This document shows, piece after piece, positions 1 to 7,078 of a stretch of 16,391 nucleotides of DNA (positions within the stretch are counted from its first letter, which is position 1; each line of letters begins with the position of its first letter). The notes below the pieces were generated by a model. It saw nothing but the letters and a program-made list of their open reading frames with translations. It was not told the origin of the DNA and ran no database searches. Made by a program: the position numbers and the translations under genes. Source of the stretch: UBA9547 sp043769845. Lineage in GTDB: Bacteria; Bacteroidota; Bacteroidia; Cytophagales; UBA9547. The stretch is from the NCBI GenBank assembly GCA_043769845.1, contig JAYVIX010000016.1:1-16391 (forward strand), read 5' to 3'.

Positions 1-2
1 TA

Positions 3-65
3 CAAGAAAAACCTGAGCGATTATTGAAATATTTTCAGCATCAAGATATCAAATATGCCGCTTGA
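3..65 (+). CDS. C-terminal tail of a possible upstream gene (partial)
   Basis: The third forward frame is open from the left edge to a TGA at 63-65 and reads QEKPERLLKYFQHQDIKYAA. The composition (Lys, Glu, Leu, aromatic residues) looks like the end of a real protein. With only 20 residues visible, no family can be named. The other two forward frames stop within the first 30 bases. The 124 bases between this stop and the next gene hold no convincing terminator or promoter. Confidence 0.4.
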   Translation, partial: QEKPERLLKYFQHQDIKYAA

Positions 66-189
66 AAAAATCACATTCGTGTGCCGTCAGGTTAATAGTA
101 TGATAAATTACGACTGTCGGAACAGAAAATTCAATGCACTTTTCTAAAACCATCAAAACTTTTTAGATTGAATAGATGTTAGACCAAAT

Positions 190-1284
190 ATGCTAGGATT
201 CAGATTCACAAATTATTCCAAAGGCGAGGAAACCCTTTTTGAAAAGCTTTTTGATATTTTCAAGCAATTATTGGTACATACCAGTGGCGATTTTGACGAA
301 GCTATCAGTTGGCTTCAGCAGTTAGATAAAGAATACGAACTCACTACCCCCGATTATGGCATTCCAGAGTTTATTCAGGATCTGAAAGACAAAGGCTACA
401 TTAGAGAAGTCGTGGCCGGAAAAGGTGATATGGCCATTACAAGTAAAACAGAACAAGCCATTAGGGAACAAGCGCTTGAACGTATATTCGGAAAACTAAA
501 AAAAGGGGTACTAGGCAACCACTCTACCAAATTTGTAGGGAATGGAGACGAGATGACCAGCGATGCTAGGCCGTTCCAATTTGGCGATTCACTCGACCAA
601 ATATCCATGCTGGAGTCTTTGAAAAACGCCCAAATAAGTGGTGGTATAGAAGATTTTACACTTTCAGAAAGCGATTTAGAAGTCAAAGAAAAAGAACACA
701 AGACACAGACATCCACTGTGTTGATGATTGATATTTCGCATTCTATGGTATTGTATGGAGAAGACAGAATTACACCTGCTAAAAATGTGGCAATGGCTCT
801 GGCTGAACTTATCAAACGAAAATATCCAAAAGACACGCTAGACATTTTGGTCTTCGGAAACGATGCTTGGCAAATAGAAGTCAAAGATCTACCTTACTTG
901 CAGGTAGGTCCATTTCATACCAATACCGTTGCAGGAATAGAATTGGCGATGGATCTACTTAAACGAAGAAAAAATCCGAATCGGCAGATATTCATGATTA
1001 CAGACGGCAAACCGACTTGCCTAAAAACAAAAGAAGGATACTACAAAAATAGCAACGGACTAGACCCTAAAATCATGGCCAAATGCTTGACTCTAGCTCA
1101 GCATTGCCGAAAACTACGCATTCCGATTACGACATTCATGGTAGCACGCGACCCTTATCTCCAAGAGTTTGTGCACGATTTTACTGAAGCCAATAATGGT
1201 AAAGCCTATTATTCATCACTGGAAGGACTAGGAGGTTTCATATTCGAAGATTTTGAAAAAAACAAAAGAAGAAACGTGAGGTGA
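190..1284 (+). CDS. VWA-domain protein, partner of an AAA+ ATPase (COG4867-like)
   Basis: This is a 364-residue soluble protein without signal peptide or membrane segments. Residues 1-120 are mostly charged and helical. A linker with RPFQFGD follows, and from about residue 175 there is a von Willebrand factor A domain. The metal-binding MIDAS residues are visible: DISHS at 181-185, Thr at 244/246 (HTNT) and Asp272 in ITDGKP. VWA proteins with intact MIDAS bind Mg2+ and ligand proteins, and in ChlD/CoxE/ViaA-type systems they work with an AAA+ ATPase. The ATPase is encoded next (1455-2936, same strand). The conserved blocks around the linker and MIDAS match my recollection of COG4867, paired with a Mg-chelatase-like ATPase in actinobacteria (Rv0958/Rv0959 type) and myxobacteria. 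I see no porphyrin or chlorophyll genes, so a pigment role is unlikely. The exact function is unknown. ATG start; no clear ribosome binding site. Confidence 0.88.
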   Translation: MLGFRFTNYSKGEETLFEKLFDIFKQLLVHTSGDFDEAISWLQQLDKEYELTTPDYGIPEFIQDLKDKGYIREVVAGKGDMAITSKTEQAIREQALERIFGKLKKGVLGNHSTKFVGNGDEMTSDARPFQFGDSLDQISMLESLKNAQISGGIEDFTLSESDLEVKEKEHKTQTSTVLMIDISHSMVLYGEDRITPAKNVAMALAELIKRKYPKDTLDILVFGNDAWQIEVKDLPYLQVGPFHTNTVAGIELAMDLLKRRKNPNRQIFMITDGKPTCLKTKEGYYKNSNGLDPKIMAKCLTLAQHCRKLRIPITTFMVARDPYLQEFVHDFTEANNGKAYYSSLEGLGGFIFEDFEKNKRRNVR

Positions 1285-1396
1285 ACCCCACCTAAATCCT
1301 CCCCGATAGGGAGGACTTAAAGCCTCTATGCCGTTGCTGGTGTTTTCACCAGCAACTATGCTTGCAGGATTTTTTGTTGGTCAAAAGACCAACAAA
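1279..1396. repeat. Cluster of palindromes between the VWA and ATPase genes
   Basis: Four stem-loops lie in the gap. AGGTG/CACCT (1279-1283/1289-1293) overlaps the VWA stop codon. TCCTCCC/GGGAGGA (1297-1303/1309-1315) has a five-base loop. GTTGCTGGTG/CACCAGCAAC (1333-1342/1347-1356) is a perfect 10-bp stem with a TTTT loop. TTTGTTGGTC/GACCAACAAA (1373-1382/1387-1396) is a perfect 10-bp stem with an AAAA loop. The last two are related: aligning one with the reverse complement of the other gives 18 of 24 matches. None has a T-tract behind it, so they are not typical terminators. The arrangement resembles REP/BIME-like intergenic repeats. From memory, very similar palindromes recur in Cytophagales intergenic regions. 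Confidence 0.7.
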
Positions 1397-1454
1397 GGCG
1401 AACACATTCCATACTCAAAACCCGAAACACACAACTCACAACATAAATTAAAAC

Positions 1455-2936
1455 ATGCAAAACATAAAAACATTAGGTGAACTTAAAAAGTCAGGATACA
1501 TTTCTAGATCTATCAAAGACGAATTAAGAGACAATTTAATCTTGAAAATAAAAAACAAAGAAACTGTTTTCAAAGGGATATTGGGCTATGAAGATACTGT
1601 GATTCCTGATCTGGAAAGAGCCATTTTGTCGAGACACAATATGAACCTATTGGGTTTGCGCGGACAAGCAAAGACCCGAATAGCCAGACAAATGACGGAA
1701 CTCTTGGACGAATATGTACCTGTCGTAGAAGGTTCTGAATTGAATGATGATCCTATAAATCCGATTTCGACCTTTGCTAAAGACCTCATCAAAGAACAGG
1801 GTGATAAAACACCCATCGTTTGGTTGCATCGTTCGGAACGATATATTGAGAAATTAGCTACACCTGACGTCTCTATTGCCGATCTGATAGGTGATGTAGA
1901 TCCTATTAAAGCAGCTAATTTACGATTGAGCTACGCAGACGAACGAGTGATGCACTACGGAATAATACCGAGAAGCAATCGTTGTATTTTCGTCATCAAC
2001 GAGTTGCCCGACTTGCAAGCAAGAATTCAAGTGGCACTTTTCAATATCTTGCAAGAAGGCGATATACAAATCAGAGGTTTCAAGCTTCGAATTCCGTTAG
2101 ATGTGCAATTTATATTTACTGCAAATCCTGAAGATTATACCAACAGAGGAAGCATCGTCACTCCGCTAAAAGACAGAATTGGTAGTCAGATTTTGACCCA
2201 CTATCCAAAAAGCATCGCCTTGTCTAAAAAAATTACGGCACAAGAAGCAAAACTATCGCCTTCCCAAAAAGAAAGTGTGGAAGTACTTGACTTAGTGGCA
2301 ACTATTTTAGAACGTATTTCTTTCGAAGCACGTGATAGTGAGTTTGTCGATGCAAAAAGTGGCGTTTCAGCACGTTTGGCCATTTCAGCCTACGAAAATC
2401 TGGTCAGTACATCAGAAAGAAGAATGCTTTTAAATGGCGAATCTTCTACTATAGCTCGTATTAGCGATTTAATGGGAGTCATTCCTTCGGTAAATGGCAA
2501 AATAGAACTTGTGTACGAAGGCGAACAAGAAGGTGCGGGCGGTGTGTCCAAACACCTGTTGAGTAAAGCAATAAAAGCCGAATTCTTTGAGAATTTCCCA
2601 GACCCCTCAAAACTTAAAAAGAAGACAGAACCAAGCCCTTATATCGCCATTTCCAACTGGTTTAGCAATGGGAATGTGGTAGATTTGATGCTTTTGGAAG
2701 ACGCTGATGAATACAAAAGAGTACTAGAATCTGTATCAGGACTTTCGGAAATAGTAGATAAATACGTGACTACAAAGAACAAAAACGAAAAATTACTTAT
2801 GATGGAATTTGTGCTTTTTGCCCTATCAGAATGCAATGTAATTGGCAAAAACGAATTGGAACGTAGCACACAGTTTATTGATGTGTTTCAGTCTATTATT
2901 TCTGGCAAGGCCGCATATGGCCAGAACGAGAATTAA
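1455..2936 (+). CDS. AAA+ ATPase of the Mg-chelatase I / MoxR type
   Basis: This is a 493-residue cytoplasmic protein. An N-terminal AAA+ core shows Walker A GLRGQAKTR (67-75), a Walker B-like hydrophobic strand ending in NE at 182-183 (FVINELPD), sensor 1 Asn224 in FTANPED, and the conserved loop PLKDRIGS with Arg241 as arginine-finger candidate. SARLAIS (Arg307) fits the sensor-2 helix. The remaining ~180 residues are helical and unassigned. Members of this clade remodel or activate target proteins together with a VWA subunit. The VWA gene lies directly upstream, the reverse of the more common ATPase-first order. The gene is annotated in many genomes as magnesium chelatase or sigma-54-interacting protein, but there is no GAFTGA loop and no HTH, so I would not call it a transcription activator. 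ATG start. Confidence 0.88.
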   Translation: MQNIKTLGELKKSGYISRSIKDELRDNLILKIKNKETVFKGILGYEDTVIPDLERAILSRHNMNLLGLRGQAKTRIARQMTELLDEYVPVVEGSELNDDPINPISTFAKDLIKEQGDKTPIVWLHRSERYIEKLATPDVSIADLIGDVDPIKAANLRLSYADERVMHYGIIPRSNRCIFVINELPDLQARIQVALFNILQEGDIQIRGFKLRIPLDVQFIFTANPEDYTNRGSIVTPLKDRIGSQILTHYPKSIALSKKITAQEAKLSPSQKESVEVLDLVATILERISFEARDSEFVDAKSGVSARLAISAYENLVSTSERRMLLNGESSTIARISDLMGVIPSVNGKIELVYEGEQEGAGGVSKHLLSKAIKAEFFENFPDPSKLKKKTEPSPYIAISNWFSNGNVVDLMLLEDADEYKRVLESVSGLSEIVDKYVTTKNKNEKLLMMEFVLFALSECNVIGKNELERSTQFIDVFQSIISGKAAYGQNEN

Positions 2937-3010
2937 TTAGTGTCCGAATTGATGAAGGTTTTACATATTACTTCAATGTAGGGAAAATTAGTCTCCACAA
3001 AAAAACACAA

Positions 3011-3044
3011 CGTTTAGTGTTTAAAGCTCTTTGAGCACTAAACG
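3011..3044 (+). terminator. Directional RNA hairpin after the VWA/ATPase pair
   Basis: CGTTTAGTG (3011-3019) pairs perfectly with CACTAAACG (3036-3044). In plus-strand RNA six more pairs follow inward, two of them G-U, closing on a GCUC tetraloop. On the minus strand the G-U pairs would become A-C mismatches, so the structure favours plus-strand transcripts. It sits 74 bases after the ATPase stop. No T-tract follows directly, so it may be a weak or factor-dependent terminator or a 3'-end stabiliser. Confidence 0.45.
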
Positions 3045-3092
3045 CTGTGAATAAAATCCCATTATTTTAGATAGGCTTAGAAACTGTTTTTT

Positions 3093-3413
3093 TTATTTTT
3101 CTTCTTTTCTGGATAATAAACATGAATTGGATGTGTTTCGGAAGAGCCATTCGTACTTCAAACCTTTCATTTCTTTCTTCTCAATTTTCACAGGAAAGGC
3201 GGAATATTTGCTTGGCAAAAGCGTATCTGACTCCAATTCGATGTCAAATATTGGAAGGACTTTTTCAGGCAGGGTACATTTTGGGCAATTTCGCCACCTT
3301 AATTCCAAAGATTGAAAAAGAAAGCAGTATAGGATATGAAAAAATGAAATTGATTGATTCAAAAATGACGAGGAATCATTCAGGCAACCTGAATAATTTG
3401 TTTTCTTCAACAT
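3093..3413 (-). CDS. Doubtful reading frame, possibly a gene remnant
   Basis: A 106-residue minus-strand frame occupies most of the 575-base gap between the ATPase and the ABC-F gene. Its second half contains a CPKC pair near residues 43-46 and a charged, ordinary-looking stretch (for example DIELESDTLLPSKYSAF) with codons like those of neighbouring genes. The first half is rich in Phe and Ser and unconvincing, and no ribosome binding site precedes the ATG. A plus-strand frame of 97 residues (3122-3415) overlaps it and looks less coding. I recognise no family. It may be a small hypothetical protein, a decayed gene or chance. The rest of the gap (2937-3092 and 3416-3511) shows only the hairpin at 3011-3044. 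Confidence 0.22.
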   Translation of the reverse strand: MLKKTNYSGCLNDSSSFLNQSISFFHILYCFLFQSLELRWRNCPKCTLPEKVLPIFDIELESDTLLPSKYSAFPVKIEKKEMKGLKYEWLFRNTSNSCLLSRKEEK

Positions 3414-3511
3414 AGAAGTAAATTCTTCAATTAAATTTTCAATTATCTCAAGGCCCTACTTAGTTTGCTTTATTTTTTGCAATTTTGTCTGTAGAATAAA
3501 TTTCCCACATA

Positions 3512-5392
3512 GTGTTAGCAATCAACAACCTCTCTTTCTACTTCGGCAGTAGACCGCTTTACGACAATGCCAACCTCCACATCAAACCCAAAAACCGTAT
3601 CGGTCTTATTGGGCCAAATGGTGCTGGAAAATCGACATTACTTCGATTAATCGTAGGCGAATACAAGCCCGATGGTGGCGAGATAAGCATGAGCAATGAT
3701 TGTACAATCGGCTTCTTGAACCAAGATTTACTTTCATACGAATCGGAAGAAAGCATTCTGAAAGTAGCAATGCAAGCCTTTGAGCGTCAAAACTTTCTGC
3801 AAGACGAAATTGACAAATTGCTAATACAAATAGAGACCGATTACAGCGATGCTGTGATGGAAAAACTGGGCAATTTGCAAGAAGAATTTGCAATGTTGGA
3901 TGGCTATACCATGCAATCGAAAGCCGAAGAAATATTGGAAGGACTAGGTTTCACGACCGAACAATTGGGCTGGCAACTAAAACAGTTTTCGGGAGGATGG
4001 CGGATGCGCGTGATGCTCGCAAAATTGCTTTTGGCCAAACCTTCCCTCCTATTGATGGACGAACCTACCAACCATTTGGACTTGCCGTCTATCGAATGGG
4101 TCGAAAATTATTTGACCAATTACGAAGGCGCAGTAGTGGTAGTTTCTCACGACCGTTTCTTTTTGGATAATTGTATCAACACCATTGTAGAGGTAAACAA
4201 CGCTAAGTTGAATCTTTATTCAGGCAATTATTCGTACTACGTAGAAGAAAAAGCATTAAGAAATGATATACAAAAAGGTGCTTTTGAAAATCAACAAGCT
4301 CAAATACGCCAAACCGAAAAATTCATTTCACGATTCAAAGCCACAGCAAGTAAGGCTACACAGGTGCAAAGCCGTGTAAAACAGCTCGATAAGCTCGATT
4401 TGGTCGAAGAAGTACGCGAAGACAATGCAAAAGTAAATTTCAAGTTCACGTTCAAAAACCCATCAGGACGTACCGTTTTGGAATTAAAGGATGTCACCAA
4501 AGCATATGGCGACAATGTCATTTTAACTGATGCAACACTTCAGTTGATGCGTGGCGACAAAGTGGCGTTGATCGGTGCCAACGGAAAAGGAAAATCGACA
4601 TTGCTTCGTATTTTGGCTGGAACAGAGCCTGTTGGAGGCCAACGAATTGATGGTCATAATGTTTCGATGTCGTTTTTTGCCCAACATCAGTTAGAATCGT
4701 TGCATTTGGAAGATACCATGTTGGACGAAATGATTCATCATTGTCCCGAAAAATCTGAAATGGAATTGCGTGGCGTACTCGGTTGTTTCCTATTCAGCAA
4801 TGACGATGTTTTCAAGAAAATAAAAGTCCTTTCAGGAGGCGAAAAAAGCCGTGTCGCTTTGGCGAAAACATTGGTTTCGCAGGCTAATTTCTTGCTTTTG
4901 GATGAGCCTACCAATCACTTGGACATGATGTCGGTCAATATCTTGATCCAAGCCTTGCAACAATACGAAGGCACTTTTGTAACAGTAAGTCACGATAGGC
5001 ATTTTGTGTCGAATGTAGCGACTAAGATTTGGTACATCGAAGATCACGAGCTGAAAGAATTCCCAGGCCCGTATGACGAATACATGCAGTGGCAAAAGGA
5101 TCGCACCAAAGCTGCGGCTGCAAATCCAGCTCAAAAAAAAGAAGCTCTTAAAGTTCAACCTAAAAAGGAAGAACCAAAACCAGCAGCTTCGAGCCTTTCT
5201 AAAAACGAATTGAACAAACTGGAACTTCAAATTCAGGAAGTAGAAAACAAAAAGAAGAAATTAGAAGAAGAACTCTCTAAGCCTGAAGTATATAGCAATG
5301 TCAATAAATTTTCTGATGCAAATGCTGCTTTCGAAAAAGTAGACAAAGAACTTGCAAGTTTGTACCAAAAATGGGAAACGGTAGCGAGTTAG
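3512..5392 (+). CDS. ABC-F family ATPase (Uup/YdiF-like)
   Basis: This is a 626-residue soluble protein with two ABC nucleotide-binding domains and no membrane domain. NBD1 has Walker A GPNGAGKST (34-42), signature FSGGW (159-163), Walker B MDEPTNHLD (D183, E184) and switch SHD (212-214). A basic, helical ABC-F linker spans roughly 235-320. NBD2 has Walker A GANGKGKST (355-363), signature LSGGEKS (440-446), Walker B LDEPTNHLD (D464, E465) and switch SHD (493-495). After a Lys/Pro/Ala-rich spacer (about 530-560) a C-terminal coiled coil resembles the Uup C-terminal domain. ABC-F proteins act on the ribosome; whether this one has a housekeeping or antibiotic-protection role cannot be told. The start must be GTG at 3512: an in-frame TAG lies directly before it, and family members begin with ML followed by INNLSF-like sequence. 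Confidence 0.95.
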   Translation: MLAINNLSFYFGSRPLYDNANLHIKPKNRIGLIGPNGAGKSTLLRLIVGEYKPDGGEISMSNDCTIGFLNQDLLSYESEESILKVAMQAFERQNFLQDEIDKLLIQIETDYSDAVMEKLGNLQEEFAMLDGYTMQSKAEEILEGLGFTTEQLGWQLKQFSGGWRMRVMLAKLLLAKPSLLLMDEPTNHLDLPSIEWVENYLTNYEGAVVVVSHDRFFLDNCINTIVEVNNAKLNLYSGNYSYYVEEKALRNDIQKGAFENQQAQIRQTEKFISRFKATASKATQVQSRVKQLDKLDLVEEVREDNAKVNFKFTFKNPSGRTVLELKDVTKAYGDNVILTDATLQLMRGDKVALIGANGKGKSTLLRILAGTEPVGGQRIDGHNVSMSFFAQHQLESLHLEDTMLDEMIHHCPEKSEMELRGVLGCFLFSNDDVFKKIKVLSGGEKSRVALAKTLVSQANFLLLDEPTNHLDMMSVNILIQALQQYEGTFVTVSHDRHFVSNVATKIWYIEDHELKEFPGPYDEYMQWQKDRTKAAAANPAQKKEALKVQPKKEEPKPAASSLSKNELNKLELQIQEVENKKKKLEEELSKPEVYSNVNKFSDANAAFEKVDKELASLYQKWETVAS

Positions 5393-5434
5393 TTTAAAGG
5401 TTCTCGTTGAACTTTTAAACTTCAACTTTAAACT
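5391..5434. repeat. Nested inverted repeat between ABC-F and lipoprotein genes
   Basis: AGTTTAAAG (5391-5399) is repeated inverted as CTTTAAACT (5426-5434). Within the spacer, GTTGAA (5406-5411) pairs with TTCAAC (5421-5426). The block begins inside the ABC-F stop codon and ends eight bases before the next ATG, so it fills the whole gap. It could fold in the transcript near the lipoprotein start, or it could be a low-complexity expansion of AACTTTTAAACT-like units. Confidence 0.45.
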
Positions 5435-5441
5435 CAAAAAA

Positions 5442-5597
5442 ATGAAACAACTACTTGTATTTCTGACAGTTGCTTTTTTTGCCTTTTCGTGCCAAAGTGG
5501 AAAACCCAAATCGAGAGCAAAGGAAAAATGCGACACTTGCCCTTCGTTGAGCAATGAAGGCAAAATAGACAAGCCATTTAAAAAGAAGAAAAAATAA
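5442..5597 (+). CDS. Small lipoprotein, 51 residues
   Basis: ATG at 5442 opens a 51-codon frame ending in TAA at 5595-5597. Residues 1-16 (MKQLLVFLTVAFFAFS) form a typical signal peptide, followed by Cys17 as the lipidation site; FAFSC fits the loose Bacteroidota lipobox. The mature part of 35 residues contains CDTC (Cys30, Cys33) and ends in a run of five lysines. It starts 49 bases after the ABC-F stop and is followed by a strong terminator, so it is probably co-transcribed with the ABC-F gene. Small lipoproteins of this kind are often missed by gene finders. No known family is recognised; the Cys pair could bind a metal or form a disulfide, but this is inference. Confidence 0.72.
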   Translation: MKQLLVFLTVAFFAFSCQSGKPKSRAKEKCDTCPSLSNEGKIDKPFKKKKK

Positions 5598-5618
5598 TTT
5601 ATTAATTATTTTTCATAA

Positions 5619-5654
5619 AAAGAGTCCTGAAATCGAACTATTTCAGGACTCTTT
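5619..5654 (+). terminator. Intrinsic terminator after the lipoprotein gene
   Basis: AAAGAGTCCTGAAAT (5619-5633) and ATTTCAGGACTCTTT (5640-5654) form a perfect 15-bp stem with the loop CGAACT. A-rich sequence lies before the stem, and the right arm ends in CTTT followed by AGTTTAAAA, giving a short T-rich tail. It separates the ABC-F/lipoprotein unit from the 7TM gene. Confidence 0.85.
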
Positions 5655-5733
5655 AGTTTAAAAGGGATCCTCAGAAATCAAAAAACATTCTGAAAATGAA
5701 TTCGTTAGAAATTTCAATTGAGTGTCAACCCCA

Positions 5734-6918
5734 ATGATGCGTTTATTCTTCTCTATTTTCTTAGTTTTTGTGTTGGCTCTCGTTTGTTTGCCGATCTCCA
5801 CTTTTTCGTTGCCACCGCTCAGATTGGTCGAAAAAGACAAGGTATATGAAATTAATAATTCCAACTTCACCGTTTTTCAAGACACAAACAATCTATCGTT
5901 TGCACATATAATCGAACTTCAAGATAAGTTTATAGATTCGCCTAGCAAATTTTTCAGAAATCATAGATCTGACGCTTCAAATTGGTTCAAACTAAAAATC
6001 AAAAATGAATCAGAAGTGATAAACGAATGGTTATTAGTCTCTTATAACTATGGAATCAAAGAAATTGACGTTTATGTAATCGACAAAAATCAGAATGTCA
6101 CATTACAACCTCATGAAGAAAAGACTTCATTAAACGAACGGCTAATCTTCCATAAACAACCTACATTCTACTTAGATGTGCGCAAAGGAGAGGAAATAAC
6201 GGTGTTGATCCGAACGATTCATGCCTCGAAATCGGACTATACATTTGCCATTTATTCCAATTATCATTTTTCATCTTATTTCTTTACCGAATACTTCTGG
6301 TTCGGTGCTTTTTATGGAATACTTGGTTTTGTGACGATCCTTGGGATCATTTGTTATTTCGTTTTAAATGATAAAATCCTACTCTTTTTTATATTCCTAG
6401 TAGCCTCTCAAGCCTTTTACATGCTTTTCAGAGATGGAAATGGGCTTTTGTTTGTCATTCCAAACAATCCAGAATTGGTCGAAATAATGAAAAATATTTC
6501 TCGTTTATTATTTACCAGTAGCCTTATTTTTTATTGCATTTCGTATTTAGAAATCGAAAAAGACACCTTGCTTTTCAGAATAGCTATTTTGCTCGTTAGT
6601 TTGCGAGTGCTATTTCTTATGTTATCATTTTACTATCCCGAATCGATTTTTAAACCATTTGAATTTCTGATAGTTAGCTTATGTTTTGGCGTCTCATTTT
6701 ATTTTTACAGGTCTGATAAATCCGATACCAAGTTTTTGTTATTCGTCAGCAATTTTGCGTTATGGCTTTGTTTTCTGCCCTATTTTTTAAACCTAATTGG
6801 CTGGATTGATCAAAAACCAATTTACTTTTTTAGCCTTTATTTTGGCATTCTGTTCGAGCTAGTTTTGTATTTTCTAGGCTTAGGAATTCAAATAAAAAAG
6901 TTGAAAGAAAAATATTGA
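5734..6918 (+). CDS. 7TM-DISM sensor protein lacking an output domain
   Basis: This is a 394-residue membrane protein from the ATG at 5734; a GTG at 5722 is an in-frame alternative. A signal peptide (about 1-25) leads to an extracytoplasmic domain (about 26-175) with SNWFKLKIKN and a WLLVSYNYGIKEIDVYVID-type strand pattern, as in 7TMR-DISMED2 domains (PF07696), which have a carbohydrate-binding-like fold. About seven hydrophobic helices then span 185-385, matching 7TMR-DISM_7TM (PF07695). In most relatives a histidine kinase, GGDEF or DNA-binding domain follows. Here the protein stops nine residues after the last helix, in IQIKKLKEKY, just where a signalling coiled coil would begin. It may signal through a separate partner, or it may be a truncated receptor. 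The mannanase gene lies convergent to it. Confidence 0.82.
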   Translation: MMRLFFSIFLVFVLALVCLPISTFSLPPLRLVEKDKVYEINNSNFTVFQDTNNLSFAHIIELQDKFIDSPSKFFRNHRSDASNWFKLKIKNESEVINEWLLVSYNYGIKEIDVYVIDKNQNVTLQPHEEKTSLNERLIFHKQPTFYLDVRKGEEITVLIRTIHASKSDYTFAIYSNYHFSSYFFTEYFWFGAFYGILGFVTILGIICYFVLNDKILLFFIFLVASQAFYMLFRDGNGLLFVIPNNPELVEIMKNISRLLFTSSLIFYCISYLEIEKDTLLFRIAILLVSLRVLFLMLSFYYPESIFKPFEFLIVSLCFGVSFYFYRSDKSDTKFLLFVSNFALWLCFLPYFLNLIGWIDQKPIYFFSLYFGILFELVLYFLGLGIQIKKLKEKY

Positions 6919-7078
6919 AGTATAATTCATATTAAAAATAATCAGGGTATTTCCTGACCGTCAGACCAAGAATAACCAATATTATTCCAATTGAAAAATA
7001 TTTTCGAATAGCCAGTTTCTGGTTTAAAGTATACCGTTTTGCCTTTCGAAACAATCCTAAAAGAGATTTTTATGGAAA

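Noticed and set aside
1297..1396. Possible CRISPR-like array in the palindrome cluster
   Set aside because: Only two related palindromes with a 16-base spacer, no regular repeat-spacer series and no cas genes.
1455..2936. Sigma-54 activator or true magnesium chelatase
   Set aside because: No GAFTGA loop or DNA-binding domain, and no ChlH/BchH or other tetrapyrrole genes nearby.
3122..3415. Plus-strand 97-residue frame in the gap before the ABC-F gene
   Set aside because: Composition is unlike neighbouring proteins, no ribosome binding site, and it overlaps a minus-strand frame that looks more gene-like; neither is convincing.
4832..5230. Minus-strand 132-residue frame under the ABC-F gene
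   Set aside because: It lies entirely within the second nucleotide-binding domain of the ABC-F protein and has Phe/Arg-rich shadow composition.
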